Positions 1 to 6,738 of a DNA stretch of 16,016 nt are shown here, one piece after another; positions within the stretch are counted from its first letter, which is position 1; each line of letters begins with the position of its first letter. The notes beneath the pieces were generated by a model. The model did no database searches. It saw only the letters and a list, made by a program, of their open reading frames with translations, and had not been told where the DNA came from. Where the stretch lies: contig CASTQR010000017.1 of the NCBI GenBank assembly GCA_949451265.1, positions 1 through 16,016 of the forward strand, in the 5' to 3' direction. This DNA comes from an uncultured Eubacteriales bacterium (GTDB lineage: Bacteria > Bacillota_A > Clostridia > Oscillospirales > Oscillospiraceae). The position numbers were made by a program, and so were the translations under genes.

Positions 1-214
1 CCACCGGGGCAAAGTCCATCCCGGGCGCGCCGGGGTGGACGGTGACGGCGTGGAGCTCGAAGGGCTGGGGGTAGAACTCCCGCAGCTTGGCCATGGCGTA
101 CAGCAGCACCAGGGAGTCCTTGCCGCCGGACACGCCCACGGCGATCTTGTCCCCGGCGTGGATCATGTCGTAGTCCTCCACGCACCGGCGCAGATAGGAC
201 AGGATATGCTGCAT
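1..214 (-). CDS. TtcA-like PP-loop ATPase (tRNA thiolation family), N-terminal fragment
   Basis: Only the first 71 codons lie in the window; the gene continues past the left edge. Translation begins MQHILSYLRRCVEDYDM and reaches the PP-loop SGGKDS at about residues 30-35, which binds ATP and adenylates the target base in this superfamily. The run DKIAVGVSGGKDSLVLLY is typical of TtcA-like proteins (COG0037), which 2-thiolate cytidine 32 in tRNA. TilS, the tRNA-Ile lysidine synthetase, shares the loop and is the main alternative. The iron-sulfur cysteines that would confirm TtcA are outside the window. The ATG at 214 is preceded by an AAAGGGGTGG ribosome binding site. The gene is divergent from rplM across a 221-nt gap in which I see no confident minus-strand promoter. 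Confidence 0.75.
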   Translation of the reverse strand, partial: MQHILSYLRRCVEDYDMIHAGDKIAVGVSGGKDSLVLLYAMAKLREFYPQPFELHAVTVHPGAPGMDFAPV

Positions 215-330
215 GGGCTTCCACCCCTTTCAAAAGAAAAATATCAAAGCGAGGATACTGGAGAATTTCCACGTTTATCAGCGTATAAGCGAGTATTTGA
301 AAAATATCTGAAAAAATCCCGACATTTTGG

Positions 331-359
331 TTGACAGATCCGCTTTCCCGCATTATAAT
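331..359 (+). promoter_or_regulatory. Perfect sigma-A promoter for rplM-rpsI
   Basis: TTGACA at 331-336 and TATAAT at 354-359 are separated by 17 nt, matching the housekeeping consensus at every position. The predicted transcription start is near 366, which gives a leader of about 70 nt before rplM. An unimproved consensus promoter fits a highly expressed ribosomal protein operon. Confidence 0.93.
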
Positions 360-366
360 ACACCAT

Positions 367-388
367 GCTCCCCATTGTAAAGGGGAGC
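367..388 (+). promoter_or_regulatory. Hairpin at the 5' end of the rplM leader, possible L13 leader
   Basis: GCTCCCC (367-373) pairs perfectly with GGGGAGC (382-388) around the 8-nt loop ATTGTAAA, starting essentially at the predicted transcript 5' end. Firmicutes are known to carry an autoregulatory L13 leader ahead of rplM-rpsI (the Rfam L13_leader family). Position and size fit, but I cannot confirm the family consensus by eye. A 5'-end stem could instead simply stabilise the mRNA. There is no T-tract after it, so it is not a terminator. Confidence 0.5.
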
Positions 389-435
389 TATCCTATGTTT
401 CGAGCAAATTTCAATATAAATGGAGGAAACCAGAA

Positions 436-867
436 ATGTCTACCTTTATGGCAAACAAGGGTAACATCCAGCGCAAGTGGTACGTGCTGGACGCTGCCGG
501 CAAGCCTCTGGGCAAGACGGCGGTCACCGCGGCCACCATCCTGCGGGGCAAGCATAAGCCCGAGTACACCCCTCACGCCGACTGCGGCGACTTCGTCATC
601 GTCATCAACGCGGAGAAGGCCGTCCTCACCGGCAAGAAGCTGGAGCAGAAGTACTACCGCACCCACTCCGGCTGGGTGGGCGGCCTCAAGGAGACCAAGT
701 ACCGCCTGCTGATGCAGAACAAGCCCGAGCTGGCCATGAAGCTGGCCGTCCGCGGCATGATGCCCCGGAATATCGTCACCAAGGACTCGCTGACCCGCCT
801 GAAGATCTACCGCGGCGACAGCCATCCCCACGCCGCCCAGAAGCCTGAAGCCTGGGCCGTGGACTAA
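436..867 (+). CDS. rplM: 50S ribosomal protein L13
   Basis: This is a 143-residue protein of normal bacterial L13 length. It is a structural protein of the large ribosomal subunit that binds 23S rRNA early in assembly. Family sequence is visible throughout: KWYVLDAAGKPLGKTAVTAA near the N-terminus, then GDFVIVINAEKAVLTGKK, YYRTHSGWVGG, and VRGMMPRN in the L13 signature region, ending in HPHAAQKPEAW. The start is the ATG at 436, with TGGAGG at 421-426 nine nt upstream. The reading frame stays open back to 331, but that extension begins in the -35 box and cannot be translated from the mapped promoter. It is the first gene of the operon with rpsI, 14 nt ahead of it. Confidence 0.98.
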   Translation: MSTFMANKGNIQRKWYVLDAAGKPLGKTAVTAATILRGKHKPEYTPHADCGDFVIVINAEKAVLTGKKLEQKYYRTHSGWVGGLKETKYRLLMQNKPELAMKLAVRGMMPRNIVTKDSLTRLKIYRGDSHPHAAQKPEAWAVD

Positions 868-881
868 GGAGGTAACGGATC

Positions 882-1286
882 ATGTATAAGAGCAAGAAGC
901 CCTATCATTACGGCACCGGCCGCCGGAAGTCCTCCGTGGCCCGCGTCCACCTGTTCCCCGGCGGCACCGGCACCATCACCATCAATGGCCGGGACATCGA
1001 GGAGTACTTCGGCCTGGAGACCCTGAAGATGGTGGTCCGCCAGCCCCTGAACACCACCGGCACCGTGGGCAAGGTGGACATCACCGCCACCGTCACCGGC
1101 GGCGGCGTCACCGGCCAGGCCGGCGCCCTGCGCCACGGCATCTCCCGCGCCCTGCTGGAGATGGACCCCGAGTTCCGCCCCGCCCTGAAGGCCGCCGGCT
1201 TCCTCACCCGCGATCCGCGTATGAAGGAGCGTAAGAAGTACGGCTTGAAGGCTGCCCGTCGGGCTCCCCAGTTCAGCAAGCGCTGA
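882..1286 (+). CDS. rpsI: 30S ribosomal protein S9
   Basis: This 134-residue protein matches bacterial S9, whose C-terminal tail reaches the P-site tRNA on the small subunit. The N-terminal part has [13 protein letters not shown], the S9 hallmark, followed by [16 protein letters not shown] and the central glycine-rich turn [20 protein letters not shown]. The basic tail [16 protein letters not shown] ends in the conserved SKR. The ribosome binding site AAGGAGGT (866-873) overlaps the rplM stop codon, so the two genes are very likely translated from one transcript, as in most bacteria. A strong terminator follows 15 nt after the stop. Confidence 0.98.
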   Translation: MYKSKKPYHYGTGRRKSSVARVHLFPGGTGTITINGRDIEEYFGLETLKMVVRQPLNTTGTVGKVDITATVTGGGVTGQAGALRHGISRALLEMDPEFRPALKAAGFLTRDPRMKERKKYGLKAARRAPQFSKR

Positions 1287-1301
1287 TTTTACCCCGCATC
1301 C

Positions 1302-1331
1302 AAAAATGCCGCCCATCCGGGCGGCATTTTT
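1302..1331 (+). terminator. Rho-independent terminator after rpsI, probably bidirectional
   Basis: ATGCCGCCC (1306-1314) pairs with GGGCGGCAT (1319-1327) around the loop ATCC. Five T residues lie on the right (1327-1331) and five A residues on the left (1302-1306). It therefore reads as a terminator for rpsI on the plus strand and can also serve the minus-strand importer operon. Confidence 0.93.
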
Positions 1332-1358
1332 CTGCCTCAAACAAACAGGAACGCGAAA

Positions 1359-1388
1359 AGCGGCCCCCGGACTGCTCCAGGGGCCGCT
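1359..1388 (-). terminator. Terminator of the peptide importer operon
   Basis: AGCGGCCCC (1359-1367) pairs with GGGGCCGCT (1380-1388). A further GGA/TCC pairing lies inside, past one C-A mismatch, closing a CTGC tetraloop. On the minus strand a short TTTT run follows, only 12 nt after the stop codon of the last gene. The T-tract is modest, so the neighbouring hairpin at 1306-1327 probably completes termination. Confidence 0.8.
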
Positions 1389-1400
1389 CCTTTTCGTTTT

Positions 1401-2669
1401 TCAGTCCTGGGCCAGGGTGTAGCGCACCCCGTCCCCCTCGTGCAGGTTGGTGAGGCTTGCCCCAGGCTCGGTGGCGTAGATCACCCGGTCCCGGCAGTGG
1501 ATGGACTGGATCCCTTCCTGGGCCAGCCGATCCAGCGCCCCGGCGTCCAGGGCGTCCGCCACGTACACGGGGGCCAGGCGCAGCGCCAGTTCCCCGCAGC
1601 CCAGCTCCTCCGAATAGGCGGTCAGGTCATGGACGGCGCTCCGGCACAGCCCGTCCTCTGGGGAGAGGTAGACGGTGCGGGTCTCGCCGTTTTCCAGGCG
1701 GTAGATCCGCTGCCAGTCCAGGCTGTCTGCGGAATAGTCCCGCAGACACGCAAAGCTCCGGGGGCCCTGGTACTCCAGCACCGCCGCCCGGTAGAGCACA
1801 CCGCCCGCGCAGTCCAGCACGTTCTGGCTGTAGCCGGTGCCCCGGCTGTCCAGGTTCCGCTGAAAACCATCGTAGCTGGAGATTGTACCGTGGGTGAAGC
1901 CGTGTTCCAGCATCAGCTCCGCCAGCGCGTCCACCACAAAGGCGTTTTTCAGCCAGCCAAAGTCCAGCAGCTGGTTCACATCCTCCCGCCGGACATAGGC
2001 CAGGTACTCCTCCGACACGGACAGGCGCACCTGGTTATCCCCCAGCAGGTTCAGGTCAATGGCCTCCGGACTGCGGGCGTAGGCGGCCAGCGTCTCATAC
2101 TCCCGGGCCACGTCCTGGCTGAGCCGGGGGTCGAACTCCACAAGCTGCCCGTCCTCCTGGCAGAGGAACACGCCGCCGTACCGCTCATAGACCGGGCCCA
2201 GATAGATGGTGCGGTCGCCGCTGTGCTGGATCACCTCAAGGGCCCGGTACAGCATGGGGTCCACCGTCAGCGTCTCGTTGGGGTGGCGGGTGAAGGAGCA
2301 CAGATTGGCCACGCCCTCGAACTCCTCCGAGGGGTGGAACAGCTGGTACAGCGTCCGGCAGGCGCCGGAATACAGCTCCGTCACCGCCCGCCCCTCCGCC
2401 GCGGCGGAGGTACTGCCGTCCACCCCCAGCTCATAGAGGAACACCAGCTCGCCGGCGCAGGTGGGGCCCTGGTTGGCGGCGCCCTCGATGGCCTGCCAGC
2501 CCGTCTGGGCGGAGAACAGCTGGCTCACCCCGTAGGCGAAAGCCGCGCCCGCCACCAGCACCAGGATCAGCACGATCACGATCCGCCGGCCCACGTTTTC
2601 CTGGCTGAGCTCGATCCGCTCCACCGGCTTGGGGTGGCGGTTCCGGTTGTCTCTCGCTGTCCGCCCCAA
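1401..2669 (-). CDS. Membrane-anchored protein with a degenerate ApbE-like domain
   Basis: This 422-residue protein has a basic N-terminus, one transmembrane helix at about residues 29-49 (RIVIVLILVLVAGAAFAYGV), and a large, presumably extracellular, domain. I see no exact family signature. The order of segments resembles ApbE, the FAD:protein FMN transferase: residues 132-165 resemble the helix ending in the family's FDP-T-G-PL stretch, DFGWLKNAFVVDALAELM (236-253) resembles the DLGGIAKGYAVD motif, and residues 343-400 resemble the C-terminal end with VYVADALDAGAL. The glycine-rich and catalytic residues of true ApbE are mostly replaced, so FMN transfer is doubtful. The start is a TTG just 2 nt after the upstream ATPase stop, with weak GGTGAT ahead of it. 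No nearby ATG or GTG exists in frame, which suggests translational coupling. It is the last gene of the importer operon. Confidence 0.6.
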   Translation of the reverse strand: MGRTARDNRNRHPKPVERIELSQENVGRRIVIVLILVLVAGAAFAYGVSQLFSAQTGWQAIEGAANQGPTCAGELVFLYELGVDGSTSAAAEGRAVTELYSGACRTLYQLFHPSEEFEGVANLCSFTRHPNETLTVDPMLYRALEVIQHSGDRTIYLGPVYERYGGVFLCQEDGQLVEFDPRLSQDVAREYETLAAYARSPEAIDLNLLGDNQVRLSVSEEYLAYVRREDVNQLLDFGWLKNAFVVDALAELMLEHGFTHGTISSYDGFQRNLDSRGTGYSQNVLDCAGGVLYRAAVLEYQGPRSFACLRDYSADSLDWQRIYRLENGETRTVYLSPEDGLCRSAVHDLTAYSEELGCGELALRLAPVYVADALDAGALDRLAQEGIQSIHCRDRVIYATEPGASLTNLHEGDGVRYTLAQD

Positions 2670-2671
2670 GC

Positions 2672-3979
2672 CTAAATCACCGCCAGCACCAGCAGCAGCA
2701 CGAAGATCACCAGGAGCACGGCCAGGAAGATGAATCCGGCCACCGCGCCGCCCTTGCAGGCCTTATAGTTGCGCATATAGTTATGCTTCCGGAACAATAC
2801 CGCCGCGATAATGCCGATAATAGGCAGGATAAAGGACAGGATCCGGTACAGGAAGCTGCCCGTGTCGTGGGCGGGCTGGGCCAGGATCTCGGCATCGGCA
2901 GCCCGCTCCGCGGCGGCCTCGTCATGCTTCCGCTCCATGGGATGGTCCGGGTCCTGGATGGTAACGGCCTTCACCGGCACGCCCTTTTCCCGGAGGGCCT
3001 TGTACTCCGCGATCTCCTTCTTGTTGCCGTAGACATAGTGGTCGTGGCCGATACACACAAACTCCGGCTTGTCCTCAGAATAGTCGTGGATGGAGGGATC
3101 GTAGGTATACAGCACCTTGTTCTTCTCCAGCTGGGGATCGGGGATGGGGATGGCGGAGATCAGGGAGTGGGTGTAGGGGTGCAGGGGGAAGTTAAACAGC
3201 TCCTCCGCCTCCGCCACCTCCACGATCCGCCCCTTGTAGATCACGCCGATACGGTCGGAGATGAAGCGCACCACCGACAGGTCGTGGGCGATGAACAGGT
3301 AGGTGAGCCCCTTTTCCTCCTGGAACTTCTTCATCAGGTTCAGCACCTGGGCGCGGATGGACACGTCCAGGGCGGAGATGGGCTCGTCCGCCACCACCAG
3401 CTCCGGCTCCATGACCATGGCCCGGGCGATGCCGATGCGCTGGCGCTGGCCGCCGGAGAACTCGTGGGGATAGCGGGTCAGGTGCTCCGGGAGCAGGCCC
3501 ACCTCCTCGATCATGGTCTCCACCTTCTTCACCCGGTCCGCCTCGTTCTCGAACAGGTGGAAGTTATAGAGGCCCTCGGAGATGATGTAGTCCACGGTGG
3601 CCCGCTCGTTCAGCGAGGCCGCCGGGTCCTGAAACACCATCTGGATGTTGCGGATAACCTCCCGGTCCAGGGAGCGGGGGATCTTGCCGGAAATGCGCAC
3701 ACCCTTATACCGGATCTCGCCCCCTGCCAGGGGGTTCACCCGGATCACCGCCCGGCCCACGGTGGTCTTGCCCGAGCCGGACTCGCCCACCAGGGAGAAG
3801 GTCTCCCCCTTGTAGATGTCAAAGGTGGCGTCCTGAACGGCGCGGACGGCGCTGTCCCCCTTGCCGAAGGTGATGTCTACGTTTTTCAGCTGTAACAGGA
3901 TTTCCCTGCCGTTTTCGTCCAGCGGGCCATGCTCCGGCAGCTTGGCGGCCCGGACCTCAGTTGCTTTTTCTTGCGTCAC
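2672..3979 (-). CDS. Oligopeptide/dipeptide ABC transporter ATPase, OppF/DppF type, with membrane-spanning tail
   Basis: This 435-residue cytoplasmic ATPase powers peptide import. All motifs are present: Walker A GESGSGKT (65-72), Q-loop Q117 in VFQDP, signature SGGQRQR (175-181), Walker B LVVADEP (194-200) and H-loop H232. [12 protein letters not shown] (267-278) is the usual start of the oligopeptide-transporter C-terminal domain. OppF proteins normally run about 310-340 residues. Here the tail is longer: after a charged stretch it has two hydrophobic helices at about 376-396 and 411-434 and ends on VLAVI, so this ATPase should be tethered to the membrane. The usual cysteine-containing OppF tail motif is not seen. 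The start is GTG, with GGGGAGGG overlapping the stop of the preceding ATPase gene. Confidence 0.93.
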   Translation of the reverse strand: MTQEKATEVRAAKLPEHGPLDENGREILLQLKNVDITFGKGDSAVRAVQDATFDIYKGETFSLVGESGSGKTTVGRAVIRVNPLAGGEIRYKGVRISGKIPRSLDREVIRNIQMVFQDPAASLNERATVDYIISEGLYNFHLFENEADRVKKVETMIEEVGLLPEHLTRYPHEFSGGQRQRIGIARAMVMEPELVVADEPISALDVSIRAQVLNLMKKFQEEKGLTYLFIAHDLSVVRFISDRIGVIYKGRIVEVAEAEELFNFPLHPYTHSLISAIPIPDPQLEKNKVLYTYDPSIHDYSEDKPEFVCIGHDHYVYGNKKEIAEYKALREKGVPVKAVTIQDPDHPMERKHDEAAAERAADAEILAQPAHDTGSFLYRILSFILPIIGIIAAVLFRKHNYMRNYKACKGGAVAGFIFLAVLLVIFVLLLVLAVI

Positions 3980-3993
3980 GATCCGACCCTCCC

Positions 3994-5745
3994 CTAAATG
4001 TTGAATGCTGCGACCAGCTTCTCGTGGATGTTGTGGATCCCCTCGGGCTTCTCGATCTTGGGCGCCTCGGGGGCCAGCAGCCAGGTCTTGGCGTAGTGCG
4101 TCTCCGTCACCTGGAACATGGGCGGCTCCAGCAGGGTGTCGATCTTCAGGCAGTACGGGTTGCGGGGCGCGAAGGCGTCTCCCACGATCTGGTTATACAG
4201 GGAGGGCGGGGTGCCGGTGATGGAGTAGAGCTTGGCGTTCTGCTGGGCCAGCTGGGGCAGGGAGGACAGCAGCGCCCAGGTGTAGGGGTGGCGGGGGTCG
4301 TAGAAGACCTCCTCCACGGTGCCCAGCTCGATGATCTGCCCGGCGTACATCACCGCCACCCGGTCGGCCACGTTGGCCACCACGCCCAGGTCGTGGGTGA
4401 TGAACACGATGGTGTAGTTGAAGTCCTTTTGCAGCTCCTTGATGAGTTCCAGGATCTGGGCCTGGATGGTCACGTCCAGGGCGGTGGTGGGCTCGTCGCA
4501 GATCAGGATCTTGGGCTGGCAGGACAGGGCGATGGCGATGACAATGCGCTGCCGCATACCGCCGGAGTACTGGAAGGGGTAATCGTCGAACCGGGCGGCG
4601 GCGTTGGGGATGCCCACCTTGTGCATGAGCTCCAGGGCGCGCTTGCGGGCCTCCGCCTCGCTGCATTTCTGATGCTTGAGGATGATGGAGGTGATCTGCT
4701 TGCCGATGGTGATGATGGGGTTCAGGGAGGTCATGGGGTCCTGGAACACGGTGGCGATCCGGCGGCCCCGGATCTGGCACCAGTCCTTGGCGTACTGCAC
4801 CCGGGCCAGATTCAGCACACAGGTGCCATGGAGGGCCTCCGCCGTCTCGTCCAGGTAGCGCACCCGGAAGGTCACATCGTCGAAGATCGCGTTGCGCTGG
4901 TTCTCGTCGTCCAGGTCCACGCCCAGCTTCATGGCCTTCTCCAGCCCCTTGAGGAGCTTGTTGATCATCCTCACCCGCTGGTAAATGCCGTACCGACCCA
5001 CGGACAGGTAGATCTCCTTGGCCAGGATCTCGTTGCGCTTCACCTTCTCCGGCCCGATCTCCACGGCGATGGCCTTCTGGTACTGGGCCTGGAGGGCTGC
5101 GGTCTGCTCCTGATACCGCTGGTTGAAGGCCGCGTCGCTGGAGCCGGAGGCCTTCCGCTCCCGGGCCAGCTGCTCCTCCTTCTTCTTGAAGGCCTTGATC
5201 TGGTCGTCCAGGTCCTTGATCAGCTTGGCCGTCTCCCGGATCTTATCCTTCTCGTGGGCGGGATCGAGGGTCTGCTTCAGGTTGAAGGCGTCGGTTCGCT
5301 TTGCCACCAGGTCCTTGTACTCCGCCTCCGCCTGGGCCTTTTCCTCATCGCTGAGGCTGGTTTTCCGGCGCTTTTCCGCCTCCAGCTCCAGGATCTTCTG
5401 GTAGATGTCCGCCCCCGCCTCCAGCTTGGACGCCTCGTTCAGCTTGTGCTGGGCCTTGGCGATCAGCCGCTGGGCGGTGGAGGTCAGCCGCACGTGGGTG
5501 TCCGCCAGCTCCTCGTCGTTGAACACGACGCTGCCCTGGTCGATGAAGCCGTTGGAATCCAGCATACCGGCGAAGGTCTTGGTGAACACGCTCTTGCCGG
5601 AGCCGGACTCGCCCACGATGGCGATGGACTCGTTCTCATAGATGTCCAGGTTGATGCCCCGGATGGCGGTCAGAACCCGCCCGCGGACCCGAAACTTCAC
5701 CCATAGGTCTTTGATGGACAGCAATACTTTTCTCTCGTCAGCCAT
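3994..5745 (-). CDS. Oligopeptide/dipeptide ABC transporter ATPase, OppD/DppD type, with large coiled-coil insertion
   Basis: This 583-residue ATPase partners the OppF-type protein; OppD is normally about 320-360 residues. Walker A GESGSGKS is at 45-52, but the Q-loop (Q335 in [11 protein letters not shown]) comes some 280 residues later instead of about 50. The extra residues, about 83-325, are rich in Lys, Glu, Gln and Ala and look coiled-coil-like over about 90-230. The remainder is normal: signature YSGGMRQR (393-400), Walker B ILICDEP (413-419), H-loop H451, and [13 protein letters not shown] followed by the ITGTPPSL loop of peptide transporters. The [12 protein letters not shown] junction reads as a clean return to the fold, so this is an in-frame insertion and not a fusion error. 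The ATG follows GGGGGAG by 5 nt, 12 nt after the permease gene. Confidence 0.93.
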   Translation of the reverse strand: MADERKVLLSIKDLWVKFRVRGRVLTAIRGINLDIYENESIAIVGESGSGKSVFTKTFAGMLDSNGFIDQGSVVFNDEELADTHVRLTSTAQRLIAKAQHKLNEASKLEAGADIYQKILELEAEKRRKTSLSDEEKAQAEAEYKDLVAKRTDAFNLKQTLDPAHEKDKIRETAKLIKDLDDQIKAFKKKEEQLARERKASGSSDAAFNQRYQEQTAALQAQYQKAIAVEIGPEKVKRNEILAKEIYLSVGRYGIYQRVRMINKLLKGLEKAMKLGVDLDDENQRNAIFDDVTFRVRYLDETAEALHGTCVLNLARVQYAKDWCQIRGRRIATVFQDPMTSLNPIITIGKQITSIILKHQKCSEAEARKRALELMHKVGIPNAAARFDDYPFQYSGGMRQRIVIAIALSCQPKILICDEPTTALDVTIQAQILELIKELQKDFNYTIVFITHDLGVVANVADRVAVMYAGQIIELGTVEEVFYDPRHPYTWALLSSLPQLAQQNAKLYSITGTPPSLYNQIVGDAFAPRNPYCLKIDTLLEPPMFQVTETHYAKTWLLAPEAPKIEKPEGIHNIHEKLVAAFNI

Positions 5746-5757
5746 ATCCGCTCCCCC

Positions 5758-6726
5758 TTACATATGCGTCCGGGGATCGGACGCGTCGCCCAGGTTCTGG
5801 CCCACCACGTACAGCACCACGGTGATGACCGCCGAAATGGCCACGGGGCTCCAGAACTCCAGCTCCCAGCCGGGGGTGACCATGGCGCCCTCCGCCTGGA
5901 AGATCAGGCGGCCCAGGGACATATCGGTCATGCCCAGGCCGATATAGGCCAGGAACACCTCGTAGGAGATGTAGCTGGGCAGCTCGGTGGCCAGCAGGGT
6001 CACAATCACGCTGGTCATGAAGGGCAGGATGTTCTTCATGGCGATCTTGATGGTGGACGTGCCCAGGCACCGGGAGGCCAGATTGTACTCCCGCTCCCGG
6101 ATGATCACCACCTGGGTACGGATAAAGTAGGCGATGCCGATCCACCCCACGATGGTCAGGGCGAACACCATGGTCCAAAACGTAGGGGCCAGCAGCATGG
6201 CCAGCACGGCGATGATCAGCAGCAGGGGGACGTTGCCCACGATGTTGTAGACCTCCATCATGATGGCGTCCACCTTTTTGGAAAAGCCCCACACCGCGCC
6301 AATACACACGCCGATAGTCATATTGATAGCGGCGCACAGGAACGCCAGCGAGATGGAGATCCGGGAGCCGTTCCAGATGGCCTCAAAGGTGGGCTCGCCG
6401 GAGGCGCCCGTGCCCAAGATCCATTTCAGATCCAAGCCAAAGTACTCAATGGCGGCAGCGGGGCCCAGGTGCTTGGAGTTGGGATCCATCAGGTTGGCGA
6501 AGGGGTCGTAATGGGTCACGGAGGGATAGATATACGCGAAGGCGATCACGAACACCAGCAGGCTCAGGATCACGATATTGACCTTTTTCTTGAAGAACAC
6601 CCGGAACACACTCCGCCAGTAAGAGTACCGGGGCGCGGTGATCTTCTCCGACTCCAGATCGCTGTGATCCACAAAGGCGAACAGCTCCGCGTCGCTCAGG
6701 CCCAGCTTCTTGTAATCATATTCCAT
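5758..6726 (-). CDS. Oligopeptide/dipeptide ABC transporter permease, OppC/DppC type
   Basis: This 322-residue inner-membrane permease forms the peptide channel with the OppB-type protein. It has the OppC layout: a cytoplasmic N-terminus, a first helix at about 49-67 (IVILSLLVFVIAFAYIY), an extracellular loop, then a five-helix BPD_transp_1 domain from about residue 124. EYNLASRCLGTSTIKIAMKN (from about residue 213) is the EAA loop that docks on the ATPases. VTPGWELEFWSPVAISAV precedes the last helix, and GDASDPRTHM is the typical OppC end. I chose the ATG at 6726 over the GTG at 6735 (three codons longer) because GAGGTGA sits 5 nt before the ATG, while the GTG lies inside that site. Length is normal, making this the only unmodified core protein of the importer. 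Confidence 0.94.
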   Translation of the reverse strand: MEYDYKKLGLSDAELFAFVDHSDLESEKITAPRYSYWRSVFRVFFKKKVNIVILSLLVFVIAFAYIYPSVTHYDPFANLMDPNSKHLGPAAAIEYFGLDLKWILGTGASGEPTFEAIWNGSRISISLAFLCAAINMTIGVCIGAVWGFSKKVDAIMMEVYNIVGNVPLLLIIAVLAMLLAPTFWTMVFALTIVGWIGIAYFIRTQVVIIREREYNLASRCLGTSTIKIAMKNILPFMTSVIVTLLATELPSYISYEVFLAYIGLGMTDMSLGRLIFQAEGAMVTPGWELEFWSPVAISAVITVVLYVVGQNLGDASDPRTHM

Positions 6727-6731
6727 CACAC

Positions 6732-6738
6732 TCACCTC
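6732..6738 (-). promoter_or_regulatory. Ribosome binding site that decides the OppC-type start
   Basis: GAGGTGA on the minus strand lies 5 nt before the ATG at 6726 and contains the TGA stop of the upstream permease gene. It overlaps the alternative GTG at 6735, which would then have no site of its own. The arrangement couples translation of the two permeases. Confidence 0.75.

Noticed and set aside
215..330. A promoter for the TtcA-like gene in the AT-rich gap
   Set aside because: Only loose TTCAAA and GATAAA-like boxes can be found on the minus strand; AT-richness alone would produce these.
331..435. N-terminal extension of L13 by 35 residues
   Set aside because: It would begin inside the -35 box, upstream of the transcription start, and breaks L13 family length.
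3961..5706. A 581-codon plus-strand frame opposite the OppD-type ATPase
   Set aside because: Antisense shadow with repetitive Leu/Gly/His composition; the minus-strand frame has every ATPase motif.
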